Positions 8,140 through 15,989 of a DNA stretch of 64,000 nucleotides are shown in pieces. The stretch is from NCBI RefSeq assembly GCF_026738875.1, contig NZ_JAPQFJ010000006.1, forward strand, positions 114,716 to 178,715, written 5' to 3'. Position numbers and translations under genes: made by a program. The first letter of the stretch is position 1; every line of letters begins with the position of its first letter. This stretch comes from Clostridium brassicae. GTDB taxonomy: Bacteria; Bacillota; Clostridia; Clostridiales; Clostridiaceae. The notes below the pieces were generated by a model. It searched no databases. It was not told the DNA's origin and saw nothing but the letters and a program-made list of their open reading frames with translations.

Positions 8140-9028
8140 GAAATCCTATGATGGCCAGATTAATGCGTTAAGTAATATAAGTTTAAGCATACCAAAAGGT
8201 GAGATATTTGGCTTTCTTGGTCCTAATGGTTCAGGGAAAACCACTACAGTTAGAATTCTTAATGGCGTTCTTTCAGCAACATCAGGATATGCTGAAATTT
8301 TAGGAATACCTGTGGGAAAAAGTAACCTTGAGATTCATAGATTGTGTGGGGTTATGACCGAAAGTTCCTCCTGTTATGAAAATCTTACTGCAGAGCAAAA
8401 TCTAATGTTTTTTGGGAAAATGCATGGAATGGATGGAAAATCCCTTAATGAACGTGCTGATTTTATATTGAAAAGGCTGGAGTTACTAGATGTAAAGGAC
8501 AAAAAGGTAAAATCTTTCAGTACAGGAATGAGAAAAAGAATTTCCTTGGCTATAGCATTAATTCACAATCCTCAGATTTTATTTCTTGATGAACCTACTT
8601 CTGGATTAGATCCAGAAAATGCACGTAATGTTACAAGGCTTATAAAAGAACTTGCAGAGGAAAACCAGGTTACAATCTTTCTTTGTACCCATCAATTAAA
8701 ATATGCTGAAGATATTTGTACACTATATGGTTTTATAAATAATGGCAATATCCTTGGTTTAGGTACATTTGATGAACTTGCTTCAAGGAAAAATGCAATT
8801 CTTCAATTAAAAATTAGAGGGAAAAACATTTCAGAGAGACTTGGATTTATCCATGAAGATGATGGTTTATATAGCAAGTCCATTTTAGGAGATAAAGAGG
8901 CTAATGCTCTAATACAAAGCATATTGACAAACGGTGGGGAAATTTATGAGGCTGTGCAGCAGAAATGGTCTTTGGAAGAACTGTATTTTAAATATGTAAA
9001 AGGTACGTCTGCTGATGTAACATTATAA
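8111..9028 (+). CDS. ABC transporter ATP-binding protein
   Basis: 305-residue nucleotide-binding subunit of an exporter (CcmA/DrrA-like, COG1131). Walker A GPNGSGKTT at 37-45, signature SFSTGMRKR at about 135-143 (a variant of LSGGQ, usual in this group), Walker B ILFLDEPTSGLDP at 156-168, H-loop CTHQ. C-terminal 80 residues form the small accessory domain seen in DrrA-type proteins. It pairs with the permease at 9048, 19 bp downstream. Substrate cannot be read from sequence; drugs, peptides or Na+ are the usual choices. Confidence 0.93.
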   Translation: MNAINIENLKKSYDGQINALSNISLSIPKGEIFGFLGPNGSGKTTTVRILNGVLSATSGYAEILGIPVGKSNLEIHRLCGVMTESSSCYENLTAEQNLMFFGKMHGMDGKSLNERADFILKRLELLDVKDKKVKSFSTGMRKRISLAIALIHNPQILFLDEPTSGLDPENARNVTRLIKELAEENQVTIFLCTHQLKYAEDICTLYGFINNGNILGLGTFDELASRKNAILQLKIRGKNISERLGFIHEDDGLYSKSILGDKEANALIQSILTNGGEIYEAVQQKWSLEELYFKYVKGTSADVTL

Positions 9029-9047
9029 GGCTGGAGGGGGTTAGAAT

Positions 9048-9842
9048 ATGAATAGAAATGAAAAAGGATTGATATACAAAGATATAAATGAAATAACAAG
9101 TTCAAAACGAGTTATTATGCCTATGACTATTGTACCAATTATTCTGGTTGTAATAATACCCCTAGGAATATTGATAGGTGCGAACTTTATTGGAAATGAT
9201 TCAAGTATGTTTACAAAGATGGTTCCTCTTTTAAAAAAATTGCCTTCTGAATATGCAGCATATACTCCAGCCCAACTTTTAATAAAAGTAACGCTGAACG
9301 TTATGTTTCCTTCATATTTTCTTATAATTCCAATAATGTGTTCAGGAGTTATTGGAGCCAGTAGTTTTGTAGGAGAAAAGGAGCATAAAACTATGGAGAC
9401 TCTGCTATACACTCCAATATCTATGGAACAATTGCTTAGAGCCAAGATTTTAGGAGTTTTTGTGCCATCTTATGTGGTGACTTTGATTTCATTTATAGTC
9501 TTTGGCATCATATTTAATGTAGGTGGTTTTATATATTTTGGAGGACTTATTTTCCCAAATATAAAATGGCTTATAATCATACTTTGGATTTCACCTGCAA
9601 TAAATTTATTGTCGCTGACATTTACTGTGATGGTATCGGCAAAGTCAGAAACCTTTCAGGAAGCACAGCAGGTAAGTGGCCTTCTTGTCATTCCAGTGAT
9701 TCTTGTATTAGTAGGCCAGATGACAGGTGTACTTTTGCTCAATAGCCTTGCTATGTTTATAGTGGGTGGTGTTCTTTTCATACTTGATTATATATTGATA
9801 AAGAGGATTTCTTCTAGGTTTATTCCTGAAAAACTGATTTAA
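9048..9842 (+). CDS. ABC-2 type permease
   Basis: 264-residue membrane subunit with about six predicted transmembrane helices. Carries the ABC-2 hallmark after helix 2: FVGEKEHKTMETLLYTPIS, a cytoplasmic coupling segment typical of NatB/CcmB-like permeases. A long loop between helices 1 and 2 faces outward. Start ATG has GGAGGGGG upstream. Third and last gene of the XRE-ABC operon. No strong terminator follows directly; a MITE-like element begins 40 bp after the stop. Confidence 0.9.
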   Translation: MNRNEKGLIYKDINEITSSKRVIMPMTIVPIILVVIIPLGILIGANFIGNDSSMFTKMVPLLKKLPSEYAAYTPAQLLIKVTLNVMFPSYFLIIPIMCSGVIGASSFVGEKEHKTMETLLYTPISMEQLLRAKILGVFVPSYVVTLISFIVFGIIFNVGGFIYFGGLIFPNIKWLIIILWISPAINLLSLTFTVMVSAKSETFQEAQQVSGLLVIPVILVLVGQMTGVLLLNSLAMFIVGGVLFILDYILIKRISSRFIPEKLI

Positions 9843-9883
9843 ATACCTGTTATTATGCCATGACAGAGTATTCTTAATTGATA

Positions 9884-10137
9884 AAATTGCATAATTCAAA
9901 AACAATATAGCTACATGCAAGTTTTATCCGATGTTTCCAACCCTGGATAACGGTTTCTAACCTTCAGTTGGAGCAAAAACTCCACCTGAAGCCAAGAATC
10001 CTGTTTATTGTTTTCTGCTTCGAAAATTTCTCTTTTTAGGTTCATAATAAGCTCGAAACCTAGTGAAAGAGAAATTTTAAGGCGTTGTTCACAATGAAAC
10101 TTGCATTTCACATTTATAATTGGTAATTATGCAATTT
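9884..10137. repeat. MITE-like element with nested inverted repeats
   Basis: About 254 bp bounded by a perfect 13-bp inverted repeat (AAATTGCATAATT at 9884-9896, AATTATGCAATTT at 10125-10137). A second, inner 10-bp pair (ATGCAAGTTT 9914-9923, AAACTTGCAT 10098-10107) lies inside, and within it is a hairpin formed by CTTCAG-TTGGAG and CTCCA-CCTGAAG near 9962-9993. No transposase. A small open frame on the minus strand spans most of it but looks like a by-product. A diverged piece of the same sequence occurs at about 55450-55520. Confidence 0.6.
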
Positions 10138-10214
10138 ACTCACTAAACAAAGACAGGTTTTATAATCAAAATATAGTAGTAAAATCACATACATAATTTG
10201 AATTAAATATAATA

Positions 10215-10270
10215 AAAGCACTATCAAAAATTATTGAAAATCAGTAATGGTGATAGTGCTTATTTTAATT
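10215..10270. terminator. Long-loop hairpin, terminator-like
   Basis: AAAGCACTATCA (10215-10226) pairs with TGATAGTGCTT (10251-10261), followed by ATTTTAATTTT. It separates the XRE-ABC operon and MITE from the next gene. Confidence 0.55.
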
Positions 10271-10447
10271 TTATGAAAGTAGTATATATCGCTATAATTC
10301 ATTTATTTAAGACGAATTAGGGAACTATTTTCAAATCAATCTGGAAACATTTGCAATCTTTATTTTTACGTTATATGATGGTTATATTGGTATATATTTT
10401 AATGATACATATCATAGTGACAACTTAATTGGTTAGGGGAGATAAAA

Positions 10448-10831
10448 ATGAATAAAACCGTAAAGTATATTTTTTGTATAGGTTTAATAGTTTCAATAAC
10501 TTTAAATATATTTACTATAAACTTACTAAAGAAGCAATCTTTTAAGATTGCAACAATAAATGATGAATTGAATATGATTGTCAATTCAACTAATACAATA
10601 AAAAATAATATATCAAATACCTCAAAAGCTGGCAAATCTGAAAAATTAAATGATATTATGACTCCTTCAGAATTAGCAGAATATCTAAATATAGACATTC
10701 AGCAAGTTTATAAATCAATTATTGAAAATCCTAGTTCTAAATTTCCATCTATGAATATTAATGGAGAACTGCGTTTTAGTAAAAAAGCTATTAATGAATA
10801 TGTGATAAATGGAAAGAAGGATTCTAAATAA
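10448..10831 (+). CDS. Membrane-anchored excisionase-type HTH protein
   Basis: 127 residues. An N-terminal hydrophobic segment (about 7-28, YIFCIGLIVSITLNIFTINLL) is followed by a polar linker of about 40 residues and then a small HTH_17/MerR-like domain at 70-120 (MTPSELAEYLNIDIQQVYKSI, with the typical wing ending GELRFSKKAINEYV). This combination suggests a DNA-binding domain tethered to the membrane, or possibly a fold used for protein binding. The start ATG has AGGGGAGAT upstream. No obvious partner is adjacent. I do not know a characterised homologue; the HTH call is fairly sure, the function unknown. Confidence 0.75.
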   Translation: MNKTVKYIFCIGLIVSITLNIFTINLLKKQSFKIATINDELNMIVNSTNTIKNNISNTSKAGKSEKLNDIMTPSELAEYLNIDIQQVYKSIIENPSSKFPSMNINGELRFSKKAINEYVINGKKDSK

Positions 10832-10905
10832 AATTATTTTGCCAACAAAAAAATACTTTTATGAAAAGAACCTTTCTTATAGTATTCAGAAATGAGGTGT
10901 ATAAT

Positions 10906-11007
10906 ATGAGTAATTGGGCAGCAACAACCGAGGAAAGTAAAAAAAGATGTGATTAATATTTAGTTAATATACTAAGAAGAAAAAATATTGTATTTAAGGA
11001 GGAGTGA
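10906..11007 (+). pseudogene. Small gene with nonsense codon, or 16-residue micro-ORF
   Basis: ATG 10906 has a good GAGGTG site. Sixteen codons (MSNWAATTEESKKRCD) run to a TAA at 10954; the same frame then stays open for another 16 codons (YLVNILRRKNIVFKEE) to a TGA. The continuous amphipathic character suggests a 33-residue protein broken by one stop. Unrecognised family. Confidence 0.4.
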
Positions 11008-11009
11008 CA

Positions 11010-11159
11010 ATGAATTTAAAATATAATTTATAAATTATGTATTAAACACAGAAAATAATATCGCAACTGGGATTAAATGTACTTTCTATAGATTATGGTT
11101 TTCAAATCCCATGCAAAACTTTTGAGATTAACATAAAATTTGATGTTTGTGAATATTAA
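11010..11159 (+). pseudogene. Decayed small gene behind a perfect Shine-Dalgarno
   Basis: ATG 11010 follows AAGGAGGAG at ideal distance, yet the frame stops after seven codons (TAA 11031) and again at 11043, then stays open for 37 codons (starting TQKIISQLGLNVLSIDYGF) to 11159. It looks like a short gene with early nonsense mutations. No family recognised. Confidence 0.4.
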
Positions 11160-11178
11160 AATAAAGGAGTTGTGAGGT

Positions 11179-11328
11179 ATGGCATTTAGTATTGCTCTTG
11201 TAATATTCGCAATTATAGGCATAATCTATGGAATAATTAACAAAAATAAGTCTTTAGGAATAGTTTCCGCAATTGGGTTGATTATGATTATTGCTGCATG
11301 GGTATATTCTTATAATAACCCTTATTAA
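11179..11328 (+). CDS. Small two-helix membrane protein (49 aa)
   Basis: Too short for usual gene callers but well supported: AAGGAG at 11164-11169 lies 9 bp before ATG. The 49 residues form two hydrophobic helices (AFSIALVIFAIIGIIYGII and LGIVSAIGLIMIIAAWVYSY) joined by a short NKNKS turn that is probably cytosolic, a helical hairpin. A terminator follows at 11379. Function unknown. Confidence 0.7.
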   Translation: MAFSIALVIFAIIGIIYGIINKNKSLGIVSAIGLIMIIAAWVYSYNNPY

Positions 11329-11378
11329 ATATAATTATAATTCTTAAATTTAATATTATTAAGAGTAACTAGCCCATT

Positions 11379-11410
11379 AGGATTTACTTTAAATAGTAAG
11401 TCCTTTTGTT
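11379..11410 (+). terminator. Terminator after the small membrane protein
   Basis: AGGATTTACT (11379-11388) pairs with AGTAAGTCCT (11395-11404), followed by TTTGTT. Confidence 0.55.
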
Positions 11411-11467
11411 GAGTAAAGGAGAGTGGAAGCATGAAAGCCACAGATATTAAAGGAAAGGATGATTTAA

Positions 11468-12313
11468 ATGAAAGATATAAGAAGTTATACAATTTTAAAT
11501 AACGAAGTAAAAATGCCTTGGCTTGGATTTGGTACTTATAAGGTTGAAAATGGGAATACAGTTATTGAATCAGTAAAAGAAGCACTTAAAATAGGATACC
11601 GTCATATAGATACTGCTTCTTATTATGGTAATGAAGATGGCGTTGGTACTGCAATAAAAGAGAGTGGAGTGCCTAGAGAAAAAATATTTTTAGTAAGCAA
11701 GGTTTGGAACACAGATCAAGGTTATGAAAAAACTTTAAAAGCTTTTGAAACTTCTATAAAAAAACTTGGTACAGATTATCTTGATTTATATTTAATTCAT
11801 TGGCCACAACCTTTAAGTAAAGAAACATGGAAGGCATTAGAAAAACTATATAAAGAAGGACGTGTAAAAGCTATTGGAGTAAGTAATTTTTTAGTTAACC
11901 ATCTAGAGTATTTACTAGAAGATGCTGAAGTTATACCAATGGTAAATCAAGTTGAATTTCATCCCTATCTTATTCAAAATGACTTAATAGAATTTTGTGA
12001 AAAAAATAATATACAACTAGAAGCATGGTCTCCATTGATGAGAGGAAAAATCTTTGAAATTGAACTTTTACAGGAGCTTGCAAAAAAATATGGAAAGACA
12101 ATACCTCAGATTGTTTTAAGATGGGATCTTCAAATGGGGATTGTCACTATTCCTAAATCAGTAACTCCATCAAGAATAAAAGAGAATTCAGATATATTTG
12201 ATTTTGAAATAAGCAAAGAGGACGTAGATAAAATTAAACAATTAAATAAGGAGATAAGAGTAGGTTCAAATCCTGATAAAGTCTATACATGTCCAGATAT
12301 ATTTAATAGATAA
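11468..12313 (+). CDS. Aldo/keto reductase (AKR5-like)
   Basis: 281-residue NAD(P)H-dependent oxidoreductase with the (beta/alpha)8 AKR fold, cytosolic. The full catalytic tetrad is visible: Asp48 (RHIDTA), Tyr53 (SYYGNE), Lys78 (LVSKVW) and His111 (LIHWPQ). Signature motifs GVSNF and the cofactor-binding IPKSV..SRIKEN near the end are intact. Closest in pattern to 2,5-diketo-D-gluconate/glyoxal reductase-type enzymes (DkgA, YvgN), which reduce small carbonyls such as methylglyoxal. Start ATG has AAGGATGA-type site. Stands alone, with terminators on both sides. Confidence 0.93.
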   Translation: MKDIRSYTILNNEVKMPWLGFGTYKVENGNTVIESVKEALKIGYRHIDTASYYGNEDGVGTAIKESGVPREKIFLVSKVWNTDQGYEKTLKAFETSIKKLGTDYLDLYLIHWPQPLSKETWKALEKLYKEGRVKAIGVSNFLVNHLEYLLEDAEVIPMVNQVEFHPYLIQNDLIEFCEKNNIQLEAWSPLMRGKIFEIELLQELAKKYGKTIPQIVLRWDLQMGIVTIPKSVTPSRIKENSDIFDFEISKEDVDKIKQLNKEIRVGSNPDKVYTCPDIFNR

Positions 12314-12342
12314 AGGAAGCATGTAAATCTTGTGTGAATTTA

Positions 12343-12398
12343 AAAAAGTATAAAAGTGGTACACTATTTTGGATGTAGTCACTTTTTATGCTTTTTTT
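12343..12398 (+). terminator. Terminator of the aldo/keto reductase gene
   Basis: AAAAAGTATAAAAGTG (12343-12358) pairs imperfectly with CACTTTTTATGCTTTTT (12380-12396), then T residues. Confidence 0.7.
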
Positions 12399-12417
12399 AT
12401 TAAATATAAATCATAGT

Positions 12418-12573
12418 ATGGAAAAGTGTGAGAGGTTAACTTTACAGCTCTATCAAAAAAATGCCCGTGCAGTACAATTTTATTTAAGAGAGGGCTTCTC
12501 TATTTCCAAAGAACAGGTGGATGAAGAAACCGGAGAAATAGAATATTTCATGGAATGGAGACAATTTGCCTAA
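12418..12573 (+). pseudogene. GNAT acetyltransferase 3' fragment
   Basis: About 50 residues of the C-terminal half of a GNAT enzyme (LTLQLYQKNARAVQFYLREGF, then EETGEIEYFMEW), including the NARAVQFY motif that lines acetyl-CoA. The acetyl-CoA loop and N-terminal strands are missing; just upstream lies the terminator of another gene, so this is a remnant joined at a recombination point. The 36 bases upstream (TATTAAATATAAATCATAGTATGG...) recur in slightly changed form at about 20100-20140. The next bases encode a coupled short open stretch (PKLIPLDKLEEVFGQ) that is also cut off. Confidence 0.7.
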
Positions 12574-12749
12574 GCTGATTCCGCTTGATAAGCTAGAAGA
12601 AGTATTTGGTCAATGATTTGCTTCAACAACTTAAAGCAATAGTCGATCAGCAATCCGCCCAACGGAAATAAAAAAACGTTGTTTCGGCGGCTGGGTATCT
12701 ATGCGTATAAATAAATCACAGTAGATAAATGGTAGTTTTGAAATAGTAT
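12574..12749 (+). other. Higher-GC relic with hairpin
   Basis: Base composition is clearly richer in G+C than its surroundings. It holds CCGCCCAACG (near 12655) which can pair with CGTTGTTTCGGCGG (near 12677), perhaps the foreign terminator of the GNAT donor. No gene recognised. Confidence 0.4.
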
Positions 12750-12829
12750 AAGGTAATGAATTTGACAACCCTCAAAAGGCTACTAAAAGAAATATAGATG
12801 GCTCTTATATATTAGAGTGTTTTCTATAG
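12750..12829 (+). repeat. 80-bp duplicate of part of the DUF4179 anti-sigma gene
   Basis: Matches 6642-6722 base for base except for one C-to-T change and one deleted C. The source codes for residues around GNELDNPQKATKRN. The copy is same-strand, out of frame at its end and has no gene context, so it is a scrap left by recombination. Confidence 0.85.
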
Positions 12830-12840
12830 TGGTTTAGAAC

Positions 12841-12873
12841 CCTTGAGTGCAGGTGATGCACTTGAGGGTTTTT
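12841..12873 (+). terminator. Orphan strong terminator
   Basis: CCCTTGAGTGCA (12841-12852) with TGCACTTGAGGG (12858-12869) and TTTTT. Its arms resemble those of the hairpins at 22985 and 53379 (CTT-GAATGTA / TACATT-AAGGG), so it is one of a local family. Confidence 0.7.
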
Positions 12874-12973
12874 AATAATGGATGGTATTACAAAAATTGA
12901 AATTGGTAGTTTTAAGCAAGGAATATATATATATAATAAAATATAAACAAACTTAGCTAAGCCAGTGATTATT

Positions 12974-13197
12974 ATGAAAATTAAGATTGAAAGATATAGT
13001 AAAATTCCTTTATATTTTCAAATAAAAAACAAATAAGGAACATGATTTATTCTAAAATAATTCCAATGGACTATGTGTTACCATCGGAAAGAGAACTTGC
13101 AAAGATTTTACATGTTAACAGAAGTACAGTTGTTAAGTCTTATGAGGAGCTTAAGATTGTAAATTTGAATTTTAAGGTATATGACCATATAATATGA
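12974..13197 (+). pseudogene. GntR-family HTH fragment, frameshifted
   Basis: First frame MKIKIERYSKIPLYFQIKNK ends in TAA at 13034; a shifted frame continues with IYSKIIPMDYVLPSERELAKIL and HVNRSTVVKSYEELK before a stop at 13195. Together these make the N-terminal GntR winged helix (IPLYFQI.. then LPSERELA..L.VNRSTV...Y), as in YtrA or MocR proteins. One frameshift and a missing C-terminus show it is broken. It lies immediately before a two-component system. Confidence 0.75.
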
Positions 13198-13262
13198 TTA
13201 CATAAATATTTCATTAATAAGAAAATAATATTAAATTATACAATTATTATGGAGGTTTTGAA

Positions 13263-13961
13263 ATGGCAAATATTTTATTAGTAGAGGATGACGAAGCTTT
13301 AAACAGGGGTATAAGCTTTAAATTAAAAAAAGAAGGATACAATGTTTTTAAAGTAGCTTATCTGATGGAGGCTAGAAAAATAATCCATAGTGAGAATATA
13401 GATCTTGTTTTGTTAGATGTTAATTTGCCAGATGGAAATGGTTTTGAATTTTGTAACGAGATAAGAAATATTAATAATAATATTTTGGTTATATTTTTAA
13501 CTGTTTGTGATCAAGAAGTGGACATAGTTACAGGGTATGACATTGGAGCAGATGATTATATTACAAAACCTTTTAGTCTTATGGTACTTATGTTAAAAGT
13601 AAAAGCTGTCCTTAGAAGAAAGGTAAAGGTAAGAAGTAAAAAAATTATTTTTTCTGGAGATATAGTGTTTCATGATGAAGAACTTAAAGTTTTTAAAAGT
13701 GATAAAGAATTGTTTTTGAGCAAAACAGAATTTAAATTATTAAAATGTCTTATATGTAATTATAATCAAATTGTAACAAAGGATCAGATTTTAAATGAAC
13801 TATGGGATATAGATGGGAACTTTATAAATGAAAATACTTTGGCAGTAAATATAAGAAGGCTTAGAGAAAAAATAGAAGATGATCCATCTAAGCCCAAATA
13901 TATTAAGAATATACGAGGAATAGGATATACTTGGGGACAGGGGTGCAAGTTAAATGATTAA
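13263..13961 (+). CDS. OmpR/PhoB family response regulator
   Basis: 232 residues. Receiver domain 1-118 with acidic pocket ED(D)9-10, phosphoacceptor Asp52 (LVLLDVNLP), conserved Thr in FLTVCD and Lys in YITKPF. Winged-helix output domain about 130-225 ending with the IRGIGYTW signature. Start ATG has GGAGGT 8 bp ahead. Overlaps the histidine kinase gene by 8 bp. Followed by an ABC transporter, suggesting control of that transporter. Confidence 0.95.
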   Translation: MANILLVEDDEALNRGISFKLKKEGYNVFKVAYLMEARKIIHSENIDLVLLDVNLPDGNGFEFCNEIRNINNNILVIFLTVCDQEVDIVTGYDIGADDYITKPFSLMVLMLKVKAVLRRKVKVRSKKIIFSGDIVFHDEELKVFKSDKELFLSKTEFKLLKCLICNYNQIVTKDQILNELWDIDGNFINENTLAVNIRRLREKIEDDPSKPKYIKNIRGIGYTWGQGCKLND

Positions 13962-15213
13962 ATATATAAAAAGAGAACCTCTTTTAAAAAAAATATTTTT
14001 AATTGTATTTGGAAGTTTGTTTTTTTCGTCTCTTATTATTTTTTATTTTCATTTTAATGTTATTCAGTCTATTCATGATGATCATATTAAGTTATATCAA
14101 GAGATAACAGGAAAAATGATAAAGATTGCTCCAGAAAAAGAGAATGATATTGTAAAAGCTTTACTTTATGAAAGAGATGAGGACTGTCTTAATGAAGGCA
14201 AAGCTGTACTAAATAAATATAGCTTTAGAGATGAAATAAGGATGTGGGAAGATCACACCTTTAAAAGTCAGTTTTCAAGATTTTTATCAAATGAAGTAAT
14301 AAGCATTATTTTTATATTAGCAATTGTCATAGTAGCACTTCTTATTAGTTTTAATCATTTCATGAATAAGTTACATAAATTTTCTAAAGCATTAGATTTG
14401 ATAATAGATGGAAATTTTAAATTACAATTAGAAGAGACTAATGAAGGAATATTCTCTGAAATTTTTTCAAGGTTAAATCAAATGTCTAGAATATTGAATT
14501 TAAGTCTTATAAGTTTAAAAAAAGAAAAAGAAAATATTAAATCACTGGTTACGGATATAGCACATCAAGTTAAAACCCCGCTTTCATCAATTAAGCTATT
14601 TAATTCTTTGTTAATGGAAGAGGACTTGAGTAAGGATGAAAAGGATGAATTTTTATCTAGAAGTAGGAATGAAATAAACAAATTAGAGTGGCTATTTAAT
14701 TCTCTTGTTAAAATTTCAAGAATGGAAGTAGGCATGATTGAGTTAAAAACAGAGCTTAATGATTTAAAGGACACTTTAATGGAAGCAGTTAAGGATATAT
14801 ATATGAGGGCTTGTGAAAAAGGAATAGAGATAGTTGTTAAAAAAGTAGAGTCTTCTTTTGTCTATCATGATTCTAAATGGACAAAGGAAGCTATATTTAA
14901 TGTGCTTGAAAATGCAGTAAAATACACAGATGAAAAAGGGAAATTAGTTATATCTATGGAAAAAATGCAAAGTTATACAAGAATCGATATACAGGACACA
15001 GGTATAGGAATACCAAGAGAAGAGTTTAATAATGTTTTTAAAAGGTTTTATAGAGGCAAATTGGACAAGGTTAAAAAATTGGAAGGTTCAGGTGTGGGAT
15101 TATATCTTACAAGGAAAATTTTAGAAGAGCAGGAAGGAAGTATAATGGTAGATTCAGAGCTGGAAAAAGGAACGAAATTTAGTCTATACTTACAAAACTG
15201 TAAGTATAGATGA
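13954..15213 (+). CDS. Membrane sensor histidine kinase
   Basis: 419 residues. Two transmembrane helices (about 12-36 and 115-135) enclose an extracytoplasmic sensor loop of about 80 residues with no recognised fold. HisKA H-box DIAHQVKTPLSS with phospho-His at 204; then N-box NVLENAVKYT, G1 DTGIGIP and G2 GSGVGLYL. Cognate of the preceding regulator. The loop is larger than in BceS-type 'intramembrane' kinases, so it may sense a ligand directly rather than the transporter. Confidence 0.95.
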   Translation: MIKYIKREPLLKKIFLIVFGSLFFSSLIIFYFHFNVIQSIHDDHIKLYQEITGKMIKIAPEKENDIVKALLYERDEDCLNEGKAVLNKYSFRDEIRMWEDHTFKSQFSRFLSNEVISIIFILAIVIVALLISFNHFMNKLHKFSKALDLIIDGNFKLQLEETNEGIFSEIFSRLNQMSRILNLSLISLKKEKENIKSLVTDIAHQVKTPLSSIKLFNSLLMEEDLSKDEKDEFLSRSRNEINKLEWLFNSLVKISRMEVGMIELKTELNDLKDTLMEAVKDIYMRACEKGIEIVVKKVESSFVYHDSKWTKEAIFNVLENAVKYTDEKGKLVISMEKMQSYTRIDIQDTGIGIPREEFNNVFKRFYRGKLDKVKKLEGSGVGLYLTRKILEEQEGSIMVDSELEKGTKFSLYLQNCKYR

Positions 15214-15302
15214 AAGATTAATGTAATAATAGAATGATATTCTTTAAGTATAGAGTAGTTTCAATATATTTAAGCTAAGAATTAGCAGGGGGAAATGAAA
15301 TT

Positions 15303-15989
15303 ATGAAAGTGTTAGAAACAAAATTCTTAAAGAAATATTATGGCAAAGGTGAGAATCTTGTAAAGGCTTTAGATGGAATAAGCTTATCTATGGATGAAGG
15401 TGAGTTTGTTGCAATAGTAGGGGCTTCAGGTTCTGGAAAAAGTACATTACTTCATATGCTTGGGGGACTGGATAGACCTACTGAAGGAAAGGTATATATA
15501 AATGAAAAAGACATATTTTCTATGAGCAATGATAAACTAGCAGTGTTTAGAAGAAGAAAAATAGGTTTTATTTTTCAATCATACAATCTTATACCTGTTT
15601 TAAATGTATGGGAGAATATAACTTTCCCAATTGGACTAGATGAGAAGAAAGTGGATGAAGATTATATTAAAGATTTAATGGAAACTCTTGGAATATACGA
15701 AAAAAGAAAATCACTTCCTAATGCACTATCAGGAGGGCAACAGCAGAGGACTGCTATAGCAAGAGCATTGGCTAATAAACCAGCAATAATTTTTGCAGAT
15801 GAGCCTACTGGAAATTTAGATTCAAAAAATAGTGCAGAAGTAATTAATTTACTTAAATTATCTATAAGAAAGTATCATCAAACTTTAGTTATGATAACTC
15901 ATGATGATAAGATAGCACAAATGGCAGATAGAGTTATAAGAATAACGGATGGGAAAATATTAAAGGAAGAAGGGGTGGGCATTGAATAG
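15303..15989 (+). CDS. ABC transporter ATP-binding protein (MacB/LolD type)
   Basis: 228 residues. Walker A GASGSGKST at 40-48, Q-loop FIFQSYNLIP, signature LSGGQQQR, Walker B IIFADEPTGNLDS, H-loop THD. These are the exact hallmarks of the COG1136 group that energises FtsX-like permeases for peptide resistance, lipoprotein release or mechanotransmission. GGGGGAAATGAA precedes ATG 15303. Overlaps the permease by 8 bp. Confidence 0.95.
   Translation: MKVLETKFLKKYYGKGENLVKALDGISLSMDEGEFVAIVGASGSGKSTLLHMLGGLDRPTEGKVYINEKDIFSMSNDKLAVFRRRKIGFIFQSYNLIPVLNVWENITFPIGLDEKKVDEDYIKDLMETLGIYEKRKSLPNALSGGQQQRTAIARALANKPAIIFADEPTGNLDSKNSAEVINLLKLSIRKYHQTLVMITHDDKIAQMADRVIRITDGKILKEEGVGIE

Noticed and set aside
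9911..10111. 66-residue minus-strand frame inside the 9.9-kb element
   Set aside because: Begins and ends in the inner inverted repeats and follows the palindromes; no proper ribosome binding site. Better seen as a by-product of the repeat.
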